Positions 1-7,137 of a stretch of DNA of 48,062 bases are shown one piece after another (the stretch's first letter is position 1; each line of letters opens with the position of its first letter). The position numbers and the translations under genes are program-made. The notes beneath the pieces were generated by a model, which was given only the letters and a program-made list of their open reading frames with translations, had not been told where the DNA came from and searched no databases. Source of the DNA: Streptacidiphilus carbonis (GTDB lineage: Bacteria > Actinomycetota > Actinomycetes > Streptomycetales > Streptomycetaceae); the NCBI RefSeq assembly GCF_000787775.1, contig NZ_BBPM01000014.1, positions 1 to 48,062 of the forward strand, given 5' to 3'.

Positions 1-227
1 GCAGCCAACTGCCGCAACAGGCCCAGGGTCTCATCGGTCACCAGATGCTTGGAGTAGTCCAGGTACAGATCCCCCACCCGCAACGCATACCGCTCCCCAC
101 GCCCCGCATCAGCAGCGAACAACTCCCGCAGATGCACCTCACCCAACTGCGAACGGTGCTTCCCCAACTCCGCCCACTCCGGCGAACGATCCAGCGGCAG
201 CCGCTCGGAACGGGTTCCCTCGGACAT
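1..227 (-). CDS. pgi: Glucose-6-phosphate isomerase, N-terminal part (runs off the window)
   Basis: Only the first 75 codons are inside the window. The ATG is at 227 on the minus strand. The translation contains LFAADAGRGERYALRVGDLY followed by LDYSKHLVTDETL, the hallmark N-terminal segment of bacterial phosphoglucose isomerase, which interconverts glucose-6-phosphate and fructose-6-phosphate in the cytoplasm. It lies 44 bp downstream of the class II aldolase gene on the same strand, so it could be read from the same transcript. Codon use differs from the rest of the window: many GAT, CAT, CGT, GCT and TTG codons, about 16 of 75 third positions A or T, whereas neighbouring genes are almost wholly G/C at that position. 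The identity is secure; the catalytic part is not visible. Confidence 0.93.
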   Translation of the reverse strand, partial: MSEGTRSERLPLDRSPEWAELGKHRSQLGEVHLRELFAADAGRGERYALRVGDLYLDYSKHLVTDETLGLLRQLA

Positions 228-271
228 CGCATTGACTCCATTTCCTGCTGATGTTCGGTACGCGTCCGAGC

Positions 272-946
272 CTATCCCGCGTGCCTGTCATCGGCCCGCC
301 GCTTGGAGCCGTACCCGGTTCGCAGCGCCGCCTCGATCACGTCCCGCTGCTGGTCCGGGGTCAGCGGCCGGGGGGTGCCCGCGGCGGAGGCGCGCAGGTA
401 GAGCTCGGCGGCCCATTCGAGCAGCAGGGCGTGCTGGACGGCTTCCTCCAGGGTGCGCCCGGTGGTCACCGCGCCGTGGTTGGCCAGGATGACGGCCTGT
501 CGGCCGGTCAGGGCGCCTGAGACGGAGCGGGCCAGCCCCTCGGAGCCGAACACCGCGAACGGGACCACCGGGACCGCGCCGCCGAGCAGCAGCTGCTGGT
601 AGTGCAGGCAGGGCAGCTCGTCCGTGAGCACCGAGACCGCCGTGGCGGCGGGAGAGTGGGTGTGCACCACCGCCCCCACGCCCGGGTCCTGATAGGCGTA
701 CAGGTGCAGGGCCGTTTCCGAGCTTGGCGCGATCCGGCCCTCGGCGAGCCTGCCGCCGCCGTCCACCAGGACCACGTCGTCCGCAGACGCCCGGCCGAAG
801 ACCACGCCGGTCCCGGTGACGGCGAACCGCTCGCCCGCACGGACGCTGACGTTGCCCGCCGTGCCCACCACCAGCCCCCGCTGGTCGAGGTCGCGGCAGA
901 CGTCGGCGACGACCGCCCGGAGCTGCAGATCGGTCTCGGCTTGCAC
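272..946 (-). CDS. Class II aldolase/adducin family protein (fuculose-phosphate aldolase-like)
   Basis: A 224-residue protein of normal length for FucA-type class II aldolases, which split sugar phosphates into DHAP and an aldehyde using a zinc ion. The likely metal and catalytic residues are present: Glu77 in PSSETALH, His95 and His97 in VVHTHSPAAT, and His157 in ILANHGAV. The GTG start at 946 has a GAGGGG ribosome site about 7 bases upstream. It follows the PfkB kinase gene by 49 bp on the same strand, so a kinase/aldolase pair acting one after the other on a sugar is a natural reading. The actual sugar is unknown. A 3-oxo-tetronate-4-phosphate decarboxylase or ribulose-phosphate epimerase-like role cannot be excluded. 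Confidence 0.88.
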   Translation of the reverse strand: MQAETDLQLRAVVADVCRDLDQRGLVVGTAGNVSVRAGERFAVTGTGVVFGRASADDVVLVDGGGRLAEGRIAPSSETALHLYAYQDPGVGAVVHTHSPAATAVSVLTDELPCLHYQQLLLGGAVPVVPFAVFGSEGLARSVSGALTGRQAVILANHGAVTTGRTLEEAVQHALLLEWAAELYLRASAAGTPRPLTPDQQRDVIEAALRTGYGSKRRADDRHAG

Positions 947-995
947 GGTCGTTCCCCTCAGCAGTGGATTCAGCGGAGTCTGTGGGCCAGTGGAA

Positions 996-1931
996 TCAGT
1001 GGAGCCGCTCCGCCGTGGCGGCGAAGGCGGCGACGCTGTCCAGGTCGTAGACGCCGTAGTCGGAGCCCAGCCCGGCGACCACCTGGGCGGCGGTGGCCGC
1101 GCCGAGCACGGCCGCCTGCCGGAGGTCGTGACCCAGGGTCAGCCCTCGGATCATCCCCGCGGAGAAGGCGTCACCGCATCCGGAGGTGTCCACGACGTCG
1201 GCCTTGAAGACCGGGATCAGGTGCAGTTCACCGGCGGCGGTCGCCAGCGCCGTCGGCGCGGCCCCGTCGGTGACGGCGGCGCAGCCGGCGCCCAGCTCGC
1301 ACAGCCGCTTCGCGGCCTCGGCGGTGTCGGCCGCACCGGTCCAGCCGCGGGCCTGCTCGCTGTTGGGCAGGACGAAGTCGGCGTGCGGCAGCACCGGCTC
1401 GATCATCGGGAAGAAGTCGGGCAGCCCGGGGGCGAGGAAGTCGACCGAGGTCCGTACGCCGTGCTCGCGGGCGAAGGCGAGGATGCGGACGCCGTCCTCG
1501 CCGTACAGCTCGGGCGCGCCGAGGTGCAGGTGGTCGCAGGACGCGATGGCGTCCCAGGGCACGTCCTGTGCGGCCAGTCCGTTGGCGCCGATGTGGTGGA
1601 AGGCCGGACGCGACCCGTCGGGCCGGATCGGCAGCACGCTGGCCGAGGTCGCCAGCCCGGTGCGGCGCAGGTGGCGGGTGTCCACGCCGTCGCGCTGGAG
1701 CAGGGTGACCAGCAGGTCGCCCACGGGGTCGGAGCCGACCGCCCCGACGCTCAGCACCTCGGCGCCGAGCTTGGCGAGGACCAGCGCGGTGCCTCCGGCG
1801 GTGCCGGCCGCGGAGACCGCGATCCGGTCGACCAGCACGCCGTCCTGTCCGTCCGGGATCTGCTCGACGGGGTGGACCAGGGTGTCCAGCACATGCGCCC
1901 CGAGGGCTATGACTGTCGGTCGGCGGCTCAT
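996..1931 (-). CDS. PfkB-family carbohydrate kinase
   Basis: A 311-residue ribokinase-fold kinase. The N-terminal glycine-rich segment (SAAGTAGGTALVLAKLGAEV, about residues 40-60) and the C-terminal PfkB signature DTSGCGDAFSAG (248-259, catalytic Asp254, anion-hole GCGD) are both intact, so it should phosphorylate a sugar or nucleoside with ATP. The ATG at 1931 is preceded by GGAAGGA at good spacing. It is the first gene of a minus-strand run with the aldolase and possibly pgi. The substrate cannot be read from sequence. The 155 bp upstream hold sequence elements shared with the amine oxidase promoter region, suggesting control by the adjacent TetR protein. Confidence 0.9.
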   Translation of the reverse strand: MSRRPTVIALGAHVLDTLVHPVEQIPDGQDGVLVDRIAVSAAGTAGGTALVLAKLGAEVLSVGAVGSDPVGDLLVTLLQRDGVDTRHLRRTGLATSASVLPIRPDGSRPAFHHIGANGLAAQDVPWDAIASCDHLHLGAPELYGEDGVRILAFAREHGVRTSVDFLAPGLPDFFPMIEPVLPHADFVLPNSEQARGWTGAADTAEAAKRLCELGAGCAAVTDGAAPTALATAAGELHLIPVFKADVVDTSGCGDAFSAGMIRGLTLGHDLRQAAVLGAATAAQVVAGLGSDYGVYDLDSVAAFAATAERLH

Positions 1932-1977
1932 TCCGACGTCCTTCCTGTCATCGTCGCTCCACGTCGAGCGGCGGGGC

Positions 1978-2070
1978 CTCAGATAACCAGTAGCCGCACG
2001 TTAGTGCAACTATCTCGCCGAAGATCTGCACAGCTCTTGCGATCGCCTGCGTCTCTTGGACATTTGTGCA
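1978..2070 (-). promoter_or_regulatory. Upstream region of the kinase/aldolase operon with two elements shared with the amine oxidase promoter
   Basis: Read on the minus strand, this stretch holds GCACAAATGTCCAA (about 2056-2069) and GAGATAGTTGCAC (about 2004-2016). Very similar sequences, GCACAGATGTCCAA and GAGATAGTGGCAC, lie overlapping each other on the plus strand at 4611-4633, upstream of the amine oxidase. A possible promoter is TTGCAC, 17 bases, TTATCT. The flanking TetR gene is the obvious candidate binder. This is inference from two-copy similarity only. Confidence 0.4.
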
Positions 2071-2086
2071 GCCGACAGGGCCCGGG

Positions 2087-2710
2087 TCAGACCTGCTTCG
2101 GTGCCCCGACCTCCGCGCTCTCCAGCGCGACATAGCCGATGGCCAGTGCGCGCAGAGCCCGGTGCAGCGAGCTGAGCTGTTCGGGGGACGGCACGGCGAC
2201 GCGGTGCAGGGCGAAGCCGTCGATCAGCGCCACCAGCGCGACCGCGGCGCTGCTGTCGGTGATCCCGCGCAGCCTCAGCGCACCCGCGGCCACGGCCTTG
2301 GTGGCGTCGATGATCTCCGCCACCTGCCGCTGCAGCTCGGGTCGGCGGGAGGCGAACAGATACATCTCGAACTGGGCCACTGTGTGCTGGTCCGGGGCGG
2401 TGCGCAGGTGTTCGATGAACTGGTCGACGATCCGGTCGGCCGGGGCGTCGGAGGCGCTGACGATCTCGTTGAGGCCGTTCAGCCGCTCCAGCTCCTGGTC
2501 CATCGCGGACCTGACGGCCTCCGCGATCAGATGGTCCAGGCTGTCGAAGAAGTACGTCGCCGACGAAGCCGGGACCCCCGCCGCGGCCGCCACCGAACGG
2601 TGGGTGACGCCCCCGATGCCCTGCTCGGAGATCACCTTGACGGCGCCGTCGAGCAGCAGCTGCCGCCGGACCCTGCCGCGTTCCCGTACCGCCCTGTTCG
2701 CGCCTGCCAT
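2087..2710 (-). CDS. TetR-family transcriptional regulator
   Basis: A 207-residue protein with an N-terminal TetR-type helix-turn-helix at about residues 12-60. The segment VTHRSVAAAAGVPASSATYF is a typical recognition helix ending in the Tyr-Phe turn. The rest is the helical ligand-binding half. The start ATG at 2710 has GAGAGGA upstream. It lies 43 bp downstream of the SRPBCC gene, so amine oxidase, SRPBCC and this gene may form one operon with the repressor last. The pfkB operon begins 155 bp further on. Similar short elements occur in the upstream regions of both operons, so it may control both. The ligand is unknown. Confidence 0.9.
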   Translation of the reverse strand: MAGANRAVRERGRVRRQLLLDGAVKVISEQGIGGVTHRSVAAAAGVPASSATYFFDSLDHLIAEAVRSAMDQELERLNGLNEIVSASDAPADRIVDQFIEHLRTAPDQHTVAQFEMYLFASRRPELQRQVAEIIDATKAVAAGALRLRGITDSSAAVALVALIDGFALHRVAVPSPEQLSSLHRALRALAIGYVALESAEVGAPKQV

Positions 2711-2753
2711 GGGGCCGATCCTCTCACCCCGCCCCGGGCCGTCCCGGGGCGGC

Positions 2754-3173
2754 TCACAGGGACAGCGCGCCGTCCGCCACCCGCCGGACCACGGCGGGCA
2801 GCTCGTCGGCCAGTCCGCGGCCCAGCAGCAGCCCGTAGCAGCCGGCCAGCGGTCCGTTCAGCTCGACGCCGTGCGTCAGCGCCAGCCCGGCGGGGGTCTC
2901 CCGCAGCGCGTGGGTGATCGACAGCCGGGCCAGCGGGAGCCGGATCTCCAGGTCCATCCGCTGGTGCACCCGCACATCGGTGAAACGGAACCGCTGCGCG
3001 GGCGAGCCGTTGTTCTTGACCCTCCCGGTCGTCCCGGTCGCCACAGGGGCGTCGAAGGAGACCCACTGGACCGCCGGGTCGTCCGCCGGCCAGTACTCCG
3101 GGGTGGTCCAGCGCGCCCACAACTGCTCCGCCGTGGCCGTGGTCACCAGGGTGCAGTGCCTGCTCCAGGTCAT
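2754..3173 (-). CDS. SRPBCC (START-like/polyketide cyclase fold) protein
   Basis: A 139-residue protein with the usual pattern of the SRPBCC superfamily: an N-terminal TTATAEQLWARWTTPEYWP segment, alternating hydrophobic strands and a C-terminal amphipathic helix. Such proteins bind hydrophobic ligands, and some are cyclases or aromatases. The start codon overlaps the stop of the amine oxidase gene by 4 bases (ATGA), so translation is probably coupled and the two proteins are probably needed together. No catalytic residues are diagnostic, and the ligand cannot be stated. Confidence 0.75.
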   Translation of the reverse strand: MTWSRHCTLVTTATAEQLWARWTTPEYWPADDPAVQWVSFDAPVATGTTGRVKNNGSPAQRFRFTDVRVHQRMDLEIRLPLARLSITHALRETPAGLALTHGVELNGPLAGCYGLLLGRGLADELPAVVRRVADGALSL

Positions 3174-4579
3174 GCGGACGCTCCCAGGGCCGCGGTGCCG
3201 GCGGCGGGGGCGCCGGTGGCCGCCAGGCCCCGGAGCACTTCACGGGCGGCGCGCTCGCCCGCGCGCACCGCGCCGTCCATGAAGCCGCTCCACCGGTCCG
3301 CGGTCTCCGTCCCGGCCCAGTGGACCGGGCCCACGCTGCGGGTGAGGAACGGTGCGTAGGGGGCCACGCAGCCGGGCCCTGGCGCGGCGGTCGGGCCGCC
3401 GCCCAGCCAGTTCTCGGTGGCCCAGCGCTGGTCGGTGTAGCCGATGGGCTCCAGGGCCTGGGGGCCGAAGAGGTCGGCGAACGAGGACAGTGCCCGCGCC
3501 CGGCGTTCGGCAGGCGGCAGGTCGTCCCACTGCCGGGCGTAGTCGCCGCCGACGAATCCGAGCAGCACTCCACGGGAGGAGTCCGGCGGGCCGGCGTCGA
3601 AGGTGATGAACGCCGGGCCCGTGTCCGACAGCCCCTGACCGCTCAGACCGGAACTCCGCCAGAACGGCTCGGCGTAGACCGCGTAGGCCTTGGACAGCAC
3701 CCCGGGGGTCCAACGCTGCGCCAGCATCCGGTAGCCGTGCGGGAGTTCGGGGGTGAACGCGATCCGGTCGCGCAGCGCGGGCGGGACCGCCACCACCAGC
3801 CGTGCGGCCTGGTACGTCCCCTGTCCCGTGCGCACCCGAACCCCGCGACCGGACTCCCCGCCGGACCGTTCCACCGCGGTCACCGGTTCGCCGGTGCGGA
3901 CCCGGTCGCCCAGCTCGGCCGCCATCCGCAGCGCGATCTCCTGGGAGCCCTGGACGAAGTGCTCCTCCTGGGCGCCGCCCTCGGTGTCCAGCATCGGGTC
4001 CATGCCGCCGCACATCCGGATGTAGTGCAGCACATGCAGCAGCGACACCTCGGCGGGCTCGCAGCCCCAGGTGGTCCTGGACACGATCGCCATCAGCGCC
4101 TGGGCCGCGGCTGTGGCGTGCCTCTCCCGCAGCCAGGAGCCCAGCGTCTGCGCGTCGAGTGCGGCGGCCTGCGGGGCGTCCCAGGGACGGCCTGCGGGGA
4201 TCCGCCGGGAGAGCCGCTCCAAGGCCGTCTGCAGCCGGGCCACGTCCAGCAGGTTGCCGACGCCCACCGGCGGGATGGTGCCCCGGTAGCGACTGGTCCG
4301 GCCGTGCCGGCGGATCGCGTTGTCGCCCGTCCCGTAGGTCGGGTAGCGGTCCACGCCGAGTTCGTCCGCCAGCGCGATGATCCGGTCCTGTCCCGGGCCG
4401 ACGAAGGTGCCGCCAAGGTCGACATGGGCGCCGGCGACGCTCGCCGAACAGACCCGGCCGCCGACCCGGGGGGCGGCCTCCAGCACCAGCACGGACAGAC
4501 CGCGCTGGCACAGCGTCCGCGCCGCGGCCAGCCCGGACAGCCCGGCCCCGACCACGATCGCGTCATACGGACTGCTCAT
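3170..4579 (-). CDS. Flavin-dependent amine oxidase (FAD, NAD(P)-binding Rossmann)
   Basis: A 469-residue flavin monoamine oxidase, the normal family length. The N-terminus carries the FAD dinucleotide fold AIVVGAGLSGLAAARTL followed by LVLEAAPRVGGRV. The C-terminus carries the closing FAD motif HWAGTETADRWSGFMDGAVR. Members oxidise primary amines such as putrescine or tyramine to aldehydes, releasing ammonia and hydrogen peroxide. There is no signal peptide, so it is cytoplasmic. It leads a likely operon with the overlapping SRPBCC gene and a TetR gene. The substrate is not readable; the family also includes biosynthetic amino-acid oxidases. Confidence 0.88.
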   Translation of the reverse strand: MSSPYDAIVVGAGLSGLAAARTLCQRGLSVLVLEAAPRVGGRVCSASVAGAHVDLGGTFVGPGQDRIIALADELGVDRYPTYGTGDNAIRRHGRTSRYRGTIPPVGVGNLLDVARLQTALERLSRRIPAGRPWDAPQAAALDAQTLGSWLRERHATAAAQALMAIVSRTTWGCEPAEVSLLHVLHYIRMCGGMDPMLDTEGGAQEEHFVQGSQEIALRMAAELGDRVRTGEPVTAVERSGGESGRGVRVRTGQGTYQAARLVVAVPPALRDRIAFTPELPHGYRMLAQRWTPGVLSKAYAVYAEPFWRSSGLSGQGLSDTGPAFITFDAGPPDSSRGVLLGFVGGDYARQWDDLPPAERRARALSSFADLFGPQALEPIGYTDQRWATENWLGGGPTAAPGPGCVAPYAPFLTRSVGPVHWAGTETADRWSGFMDGAVRAGERAAREVLRGLAATGAPAAGTAALGASA

Positions 4580-4610
4580 CGTGCACCCTCACCTTCGCCG
4601 TGCGACTGCC

Positions 4611-4638
4611 GAGATAGTGGCACAGATGTCCAATGAGA
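4611..4638. promoter_or_regulatory. Candidate operator upstream of the amine oxidase operon
   Basis: The plus strand reads GAGATAGTGGCAC directly overlapping GCACAGATGTCCAA. Each half recurs with one mismatch upstream of the pfkB kinase gene about 2.6 kb away, on the other side of the TetR gene. The site lies 32-60 bases upstream of the amine oxidase ATG, a sensible place for an operator. Confidence 0.4.
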
Positions 4639-4732
4639 TCCAGGGAGAGCGAGCGAAAGGAGGGTGGTCTGGCTGTTTTCTTGCACAGTAGTTCTGGATC
4701 ACCGTCAGGCCGGCAGTGAACGCAGAGCCTCG

Positions 4733-4757
4733 TAGGGGCGCGGGGAACTGCGCGCCA
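4733..4757. repeat. Streptomyces-type intergenic GC motif (GGGGCGCGGGGAACTGCGCG)
   Basis: This short motif is one I recognise as recurring between genes in Streptomyces genomes. A related copy occurs at 24079-24089 and 24124-24134, where it is doubled into an inverted repeat. Here it is single and lies between the amine oxidase start and the end of the histidine kinase gene. The rest of 4580-4805 shows no gene. Confidence 0.5.
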
Positions 4758-4805
4758 ACCCATGCACATCCCCGCAGGTCAGGTCATGCCCAGCCGCTGC
4801 CCGGA

Positions 4806-6020
4806 CTAGCTCCCGCGCCCCTCCTCGCCCTGCCCGACGATCGGCAGGCTCAGCCGCACCGCGAACCCGCCGTCCGAAGTACCGCCACAGGAAAAGGTGC
4901 CTCCCAGCAGCGTGGCGCGCTCCCGCAGGCCGATCAGGCCGTGGCCGCCGCGCGGCAGGTCGGACAGGTCGGTGCCGTCCCTGACCAGGGCCGGCGGGCC
5001 GTTCACCACCGACACCAGCAGCCGTTCCGCGGCCTGGCCGTCGCCGCCCGGGGCCACGCAGCTCAGCTCCACCTCGGTGAACGCGCCGGGGGCGTGCTTG
5101 CGCACATTGGTCAGCGCCTCCTGCACCGTCCGGTAGGCCGCGCGTTCCACCGGCTCCGGCAGTGCGGGCGGGGCCGGCACCGGCAGTCGCAGCTCCGCGT
5201 CCACCTCGGAGTCGGCGACCAGCCGGGCCAGGTCGGACAGCCGGGGCTGCGGCGCCAGCTCGGTGGGCCCGGCGCCGGCGGCCCGCAGCACCAGGATCAT
5301 GCTGCGCAACTCCTCCAGGGTGGCCACCGCCAGCCCGCGCAGGGTGCCCGCGGTGGCCCGGACCTCCGGGTCGTGCGCGGTGACCTGCAGCGCACCGGCC
5401 TGCACCGCGATCAGCCCGGCCTGGTGCGAGACCACGTCGTGCATCTCCCTGGCGATCCTGGCGCGCTCCCGGGCCAGCACCGTCTCGGCGTGCAGCTCCC
5501 GCTCCTGGTCGCGCAGGGTCGCCAGCTCGGCGACCCGGTCGGACAGCGCCTCCCTGGTCCGCGCCAGCAGGCCCAGCGCCGCCGGTCCGGCCGCCAGCAT
5601 CACCGCGTAGATCAGGTCCTGGGTGTGGTCGCTGAACGTCTCCACGACGAACTGGTGCAGCGGCCAGGGCACGAACAGACCCAGGCCGACCAGGCCGGCG
5701 CCGAGGTAGACCTCCCAGTGCGGGCGGCGGGTGCGGGCCACGCTGTAGAGCGCCGCCATGGCCGCCACCACCGCGGTGCCCGCGTAGAGCCCGGGCAGGA
5801 TCACCAGCAGCACCAGGCGCGGGTAGCGGCGCCAGAACAGCAGCGAGGCGGCTGCCACGATGGAGGCGGTGAAGGTCCAGTCGCGCGGCGGCGGGAAGTT
5901 CAGCAGCGCGTCGGCGGTCGCCGCGCCGACCAGGCAGAGCGTCACCACGGCGAGCCGCACCCGCCGCGGCAGTCGGCGCCAGAGCGCGGGGACGGCGCCC
6001 AACGGGTTCCGGTTGCTCAT
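4806..6020 (-). CDS. Sensor histidine kinase (NarL/DesK type)
   Basis: A 404-residue membrane sensor kinase. The N-terminal ~145 residues contain several hydrophobic segments typical of the unannotated sensor part of actinobacterial kinases. The dimerisation/phosphoacceptor helix follows (RIAREMHDVVSHQAGLIAVQ, phosphorylated His in MHDV), then a HATPase_c domain with TVQEALTNVRKHAPG as N box and GGHGLIGLRERATLLGG as G box. The ATG at 6020 overlaps the stop of the response regulator gene (ATGA at 6017-6020), so the kinase is translated after and coupled to its regulator. The same frame stays open far upstream, through the regulator and helicase region, without being coding. The signal is unknown. 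Confidence 0.9.
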   Translation of the reverse strand: MSNRNPLGAVPALWRRLPRRVRLAVVTLCLVGAATADALLNFPPPRDWTFTASIVAAASLLFWRRYPRLVLLVILPGLYAGTAVVAAMAALYSVARTRRPHWEVYLGAGLVGLGLFVPWPLHQFVVETFSDHTQDLIYAVMLAAGPAALGLLARTREALSDRVAELATLRDQERELHAETVLARERARIAREMHDVVSHQAGLIAVQAGALQVTAHDPEVRATAGTLRGLAVATLEELRSMILVLRAAGAGPTELAPQPRLSDLARLVADSEVDAELRLPVPAPPALPEPVERAAYRTVQEALTNVRKHAPGAFTEVELSCVAPGGDGQAAERLLVSVVNGPPALVRDGTDLSDLPRGGHGLIGLRERATLLGGTFSCGGTSDGGFAVRLSLPIVGQGEEGRGS

Positions 6021-6676
6021 TCGAGCAGTCCGGCCCGCTCGGCCAGGACCGCCGCCTGGATCCGGTTGGCCACGCCGAGCTTGGTGAGGACCGCGCTGAC
6101 GTAGTCCTTCACCGTCGCCGCACCCAGATGCATTCGCGCGCCTATCTCGATGTTGGACAGCCCCTGGCCGAGGAAGCCGAGAACCTGCAGCTCCCGTTCG
6201 CTCAGGTTGCCGATGATCTCGGCCCCGCGCGCGGCGCCGCGCCGTTCGGCCGCACGCAGCCGCCGCAGCAGCGGCGCGGACAGGCAGCCGGCCCCGGTGG
6301 CCACCGCCCGGACCGAGCGGGCCAGCACGTCCGGCTCGGTGTCCTTGAGCAGGAAGCCGCCGGCGCCCAGCCGCAGCGCCTGGTCGAGGTACTCGTCGGT
6401 GTCGAAGGTGGTGAGCATGGCGACCTCCGGCGGGTCCGGCAGCGCCCGCAGCCGGCGCAGCAGCGTCAGCCCGTCCACGTCGGGCATCCGGATGTCCAGC
6501 AGCACCACGTCCGGGACCAGCTCCCGGACCGTGTTCAGCGCGTCGGTCCCCGAGCAGGTGGCCACCACCTCGATGTCCGGGGCACTGCCCAGGATCATGG
6601 CGAGGCCGGAGCGGATCAGCGCCTCGTCGTCGACGATGGCGATCCGCAGAGGGCTGCTGACTGGCTGAGGGGGCAA
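6017..6676 (-). CDS. LuxR/NarL-family response regulator
   Basis: A receiver domain starts at RIAIVDDEALIRSGLAMIL, with phosphoacceptor Asp in VVLLDIRMPDVDG and conserved Lys in FLLKDTEPD. The C-terminal LuxR-type helix-turn-helix contains LSERELQVLGFLGQGLSNIE. The open frame extends to 7042, but the family needs only about 219 residues. I place the start at a TTG at 6676 (MPPQPVSSPLRIAIVDD); a CTG at 6649 is the other possibility, and no ATG or GTG is nearby. The ribosome site is weak. The gene precedes and overlaps its cognate kinase, so the pair forms an operon. Confidence 0.85.
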   Translation of the reverse strand: MPPQPVSSPLRIAIVDDEALIRSGLAMILGSAPDIEVVATCSGTDALNTVRELVPDVVLLDIRMPDVDGLTLLRRLRALPDPPEVAMLTTFDTDEYLDQALRLGAGGFLLKDTEPDVLARSVRAVATGAGCLSAPLLRRLRAAERRGAARGAEIIGNLSERELQVLGFLGQGLSNIEIGARMHLGAATVKDYVSAVLTKLGVANRIQAAVLAERAGLLE

Positions 6677-6933
6677 GGGAACCTGTCTTGTGGGCTCTGT
6701 CGAGGGCTTCGGCTCGGGACTGCGGCTGAGGGCTCCGGCAACGCGTTGACCAGGGAACTCCGCGTGACCGTACCCCAGGCTCCGGCGCTGGGCGAATCCG
6801 CGGCGCCCCCAGCCGTGCTCCGGGCCGCCCCCGCCGGGACCCCCGTTCGGAGGGCGGATAACCCCTGGTCGGGGGTGGTTCACAGGTTCGGGTACGACCA
6901 GGATGAGCCCTTGGCGCCGGCAACGGCGCGTCG

Positions 6934-6960
6934 GCGGGCACCACGGGGGGGTGCCCGCCT
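6934..6960 (+). terminator. Orphan hairpin with 10-bp perfect stem
   Basis: GGCGGGCACC pairs perfectly with GGTGCCCGCC around a 7-base loop. On the plus strand it is followed directly by TTT, as in a rho-independent terminator. No plus-strand protein gene ends here. It may end a small plus-strand RNA or act as a second stop for minus-strand transcription from the helicase. Confidence 0.5.
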
Positions 6961-7044
6961 TTGGCCGGGCCGCGCGGAGGCGGCGCGAGCCGGGCCGGGT
7001 GGCGGTGGACCGGGCGGGGAGCCCACCGCGGACCACGGACACGC

Positions 7045-7086
7045 CGAAGGGCCCCGAACCGGTTGGCGCCGGCTCGGGGCCCTTCG
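7045..7086 (-). terminator. Intrinsic terminator of the DEAD-box helicase gene
   Basis: A 13-bp perfect stem, CGAAGGGCCCCGA (7045-7057) against TCGGGGCCCTTCG (7074-7086), with a 16-base loop. It lies 52 bases after the TGA at 7138-7140. This supports 7138 as the natural end of the helicase gene. Confidence 0.8.
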
Positions 7087-7137
7087 CTGTGTCTCGGCGC
7101 CGTGACCCGGCTCCGAGTCGGCTCCGGGTCGGCTGCC

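Larger units (their letters stand above)
6677..7137. other. Non-coding stretch between helicase and response regulator, with two hairpins
   Basis: I see no convincing gene here. Long open frames on both strands lack recognisable protein sequence and are typical of 75% GC DNA. The region holds the helicase terminator (7045-7086) and a second hairpin at 6934-6960, which is followed by TTT on the plus strand although no plus-strand gene precedes it. The promoter of the regulator/kinase operon must also lie here, but I could not place it. Confidence 0.6.

Noticed and set aside
816-2135. Long plus-strand open frame opposite the kinase and aldolase genes
   Set aside because: It is antisense to two well-recognised genes, and its protein has the Gly/Arg/Gln-rich look of a reversed GC-rich gene.
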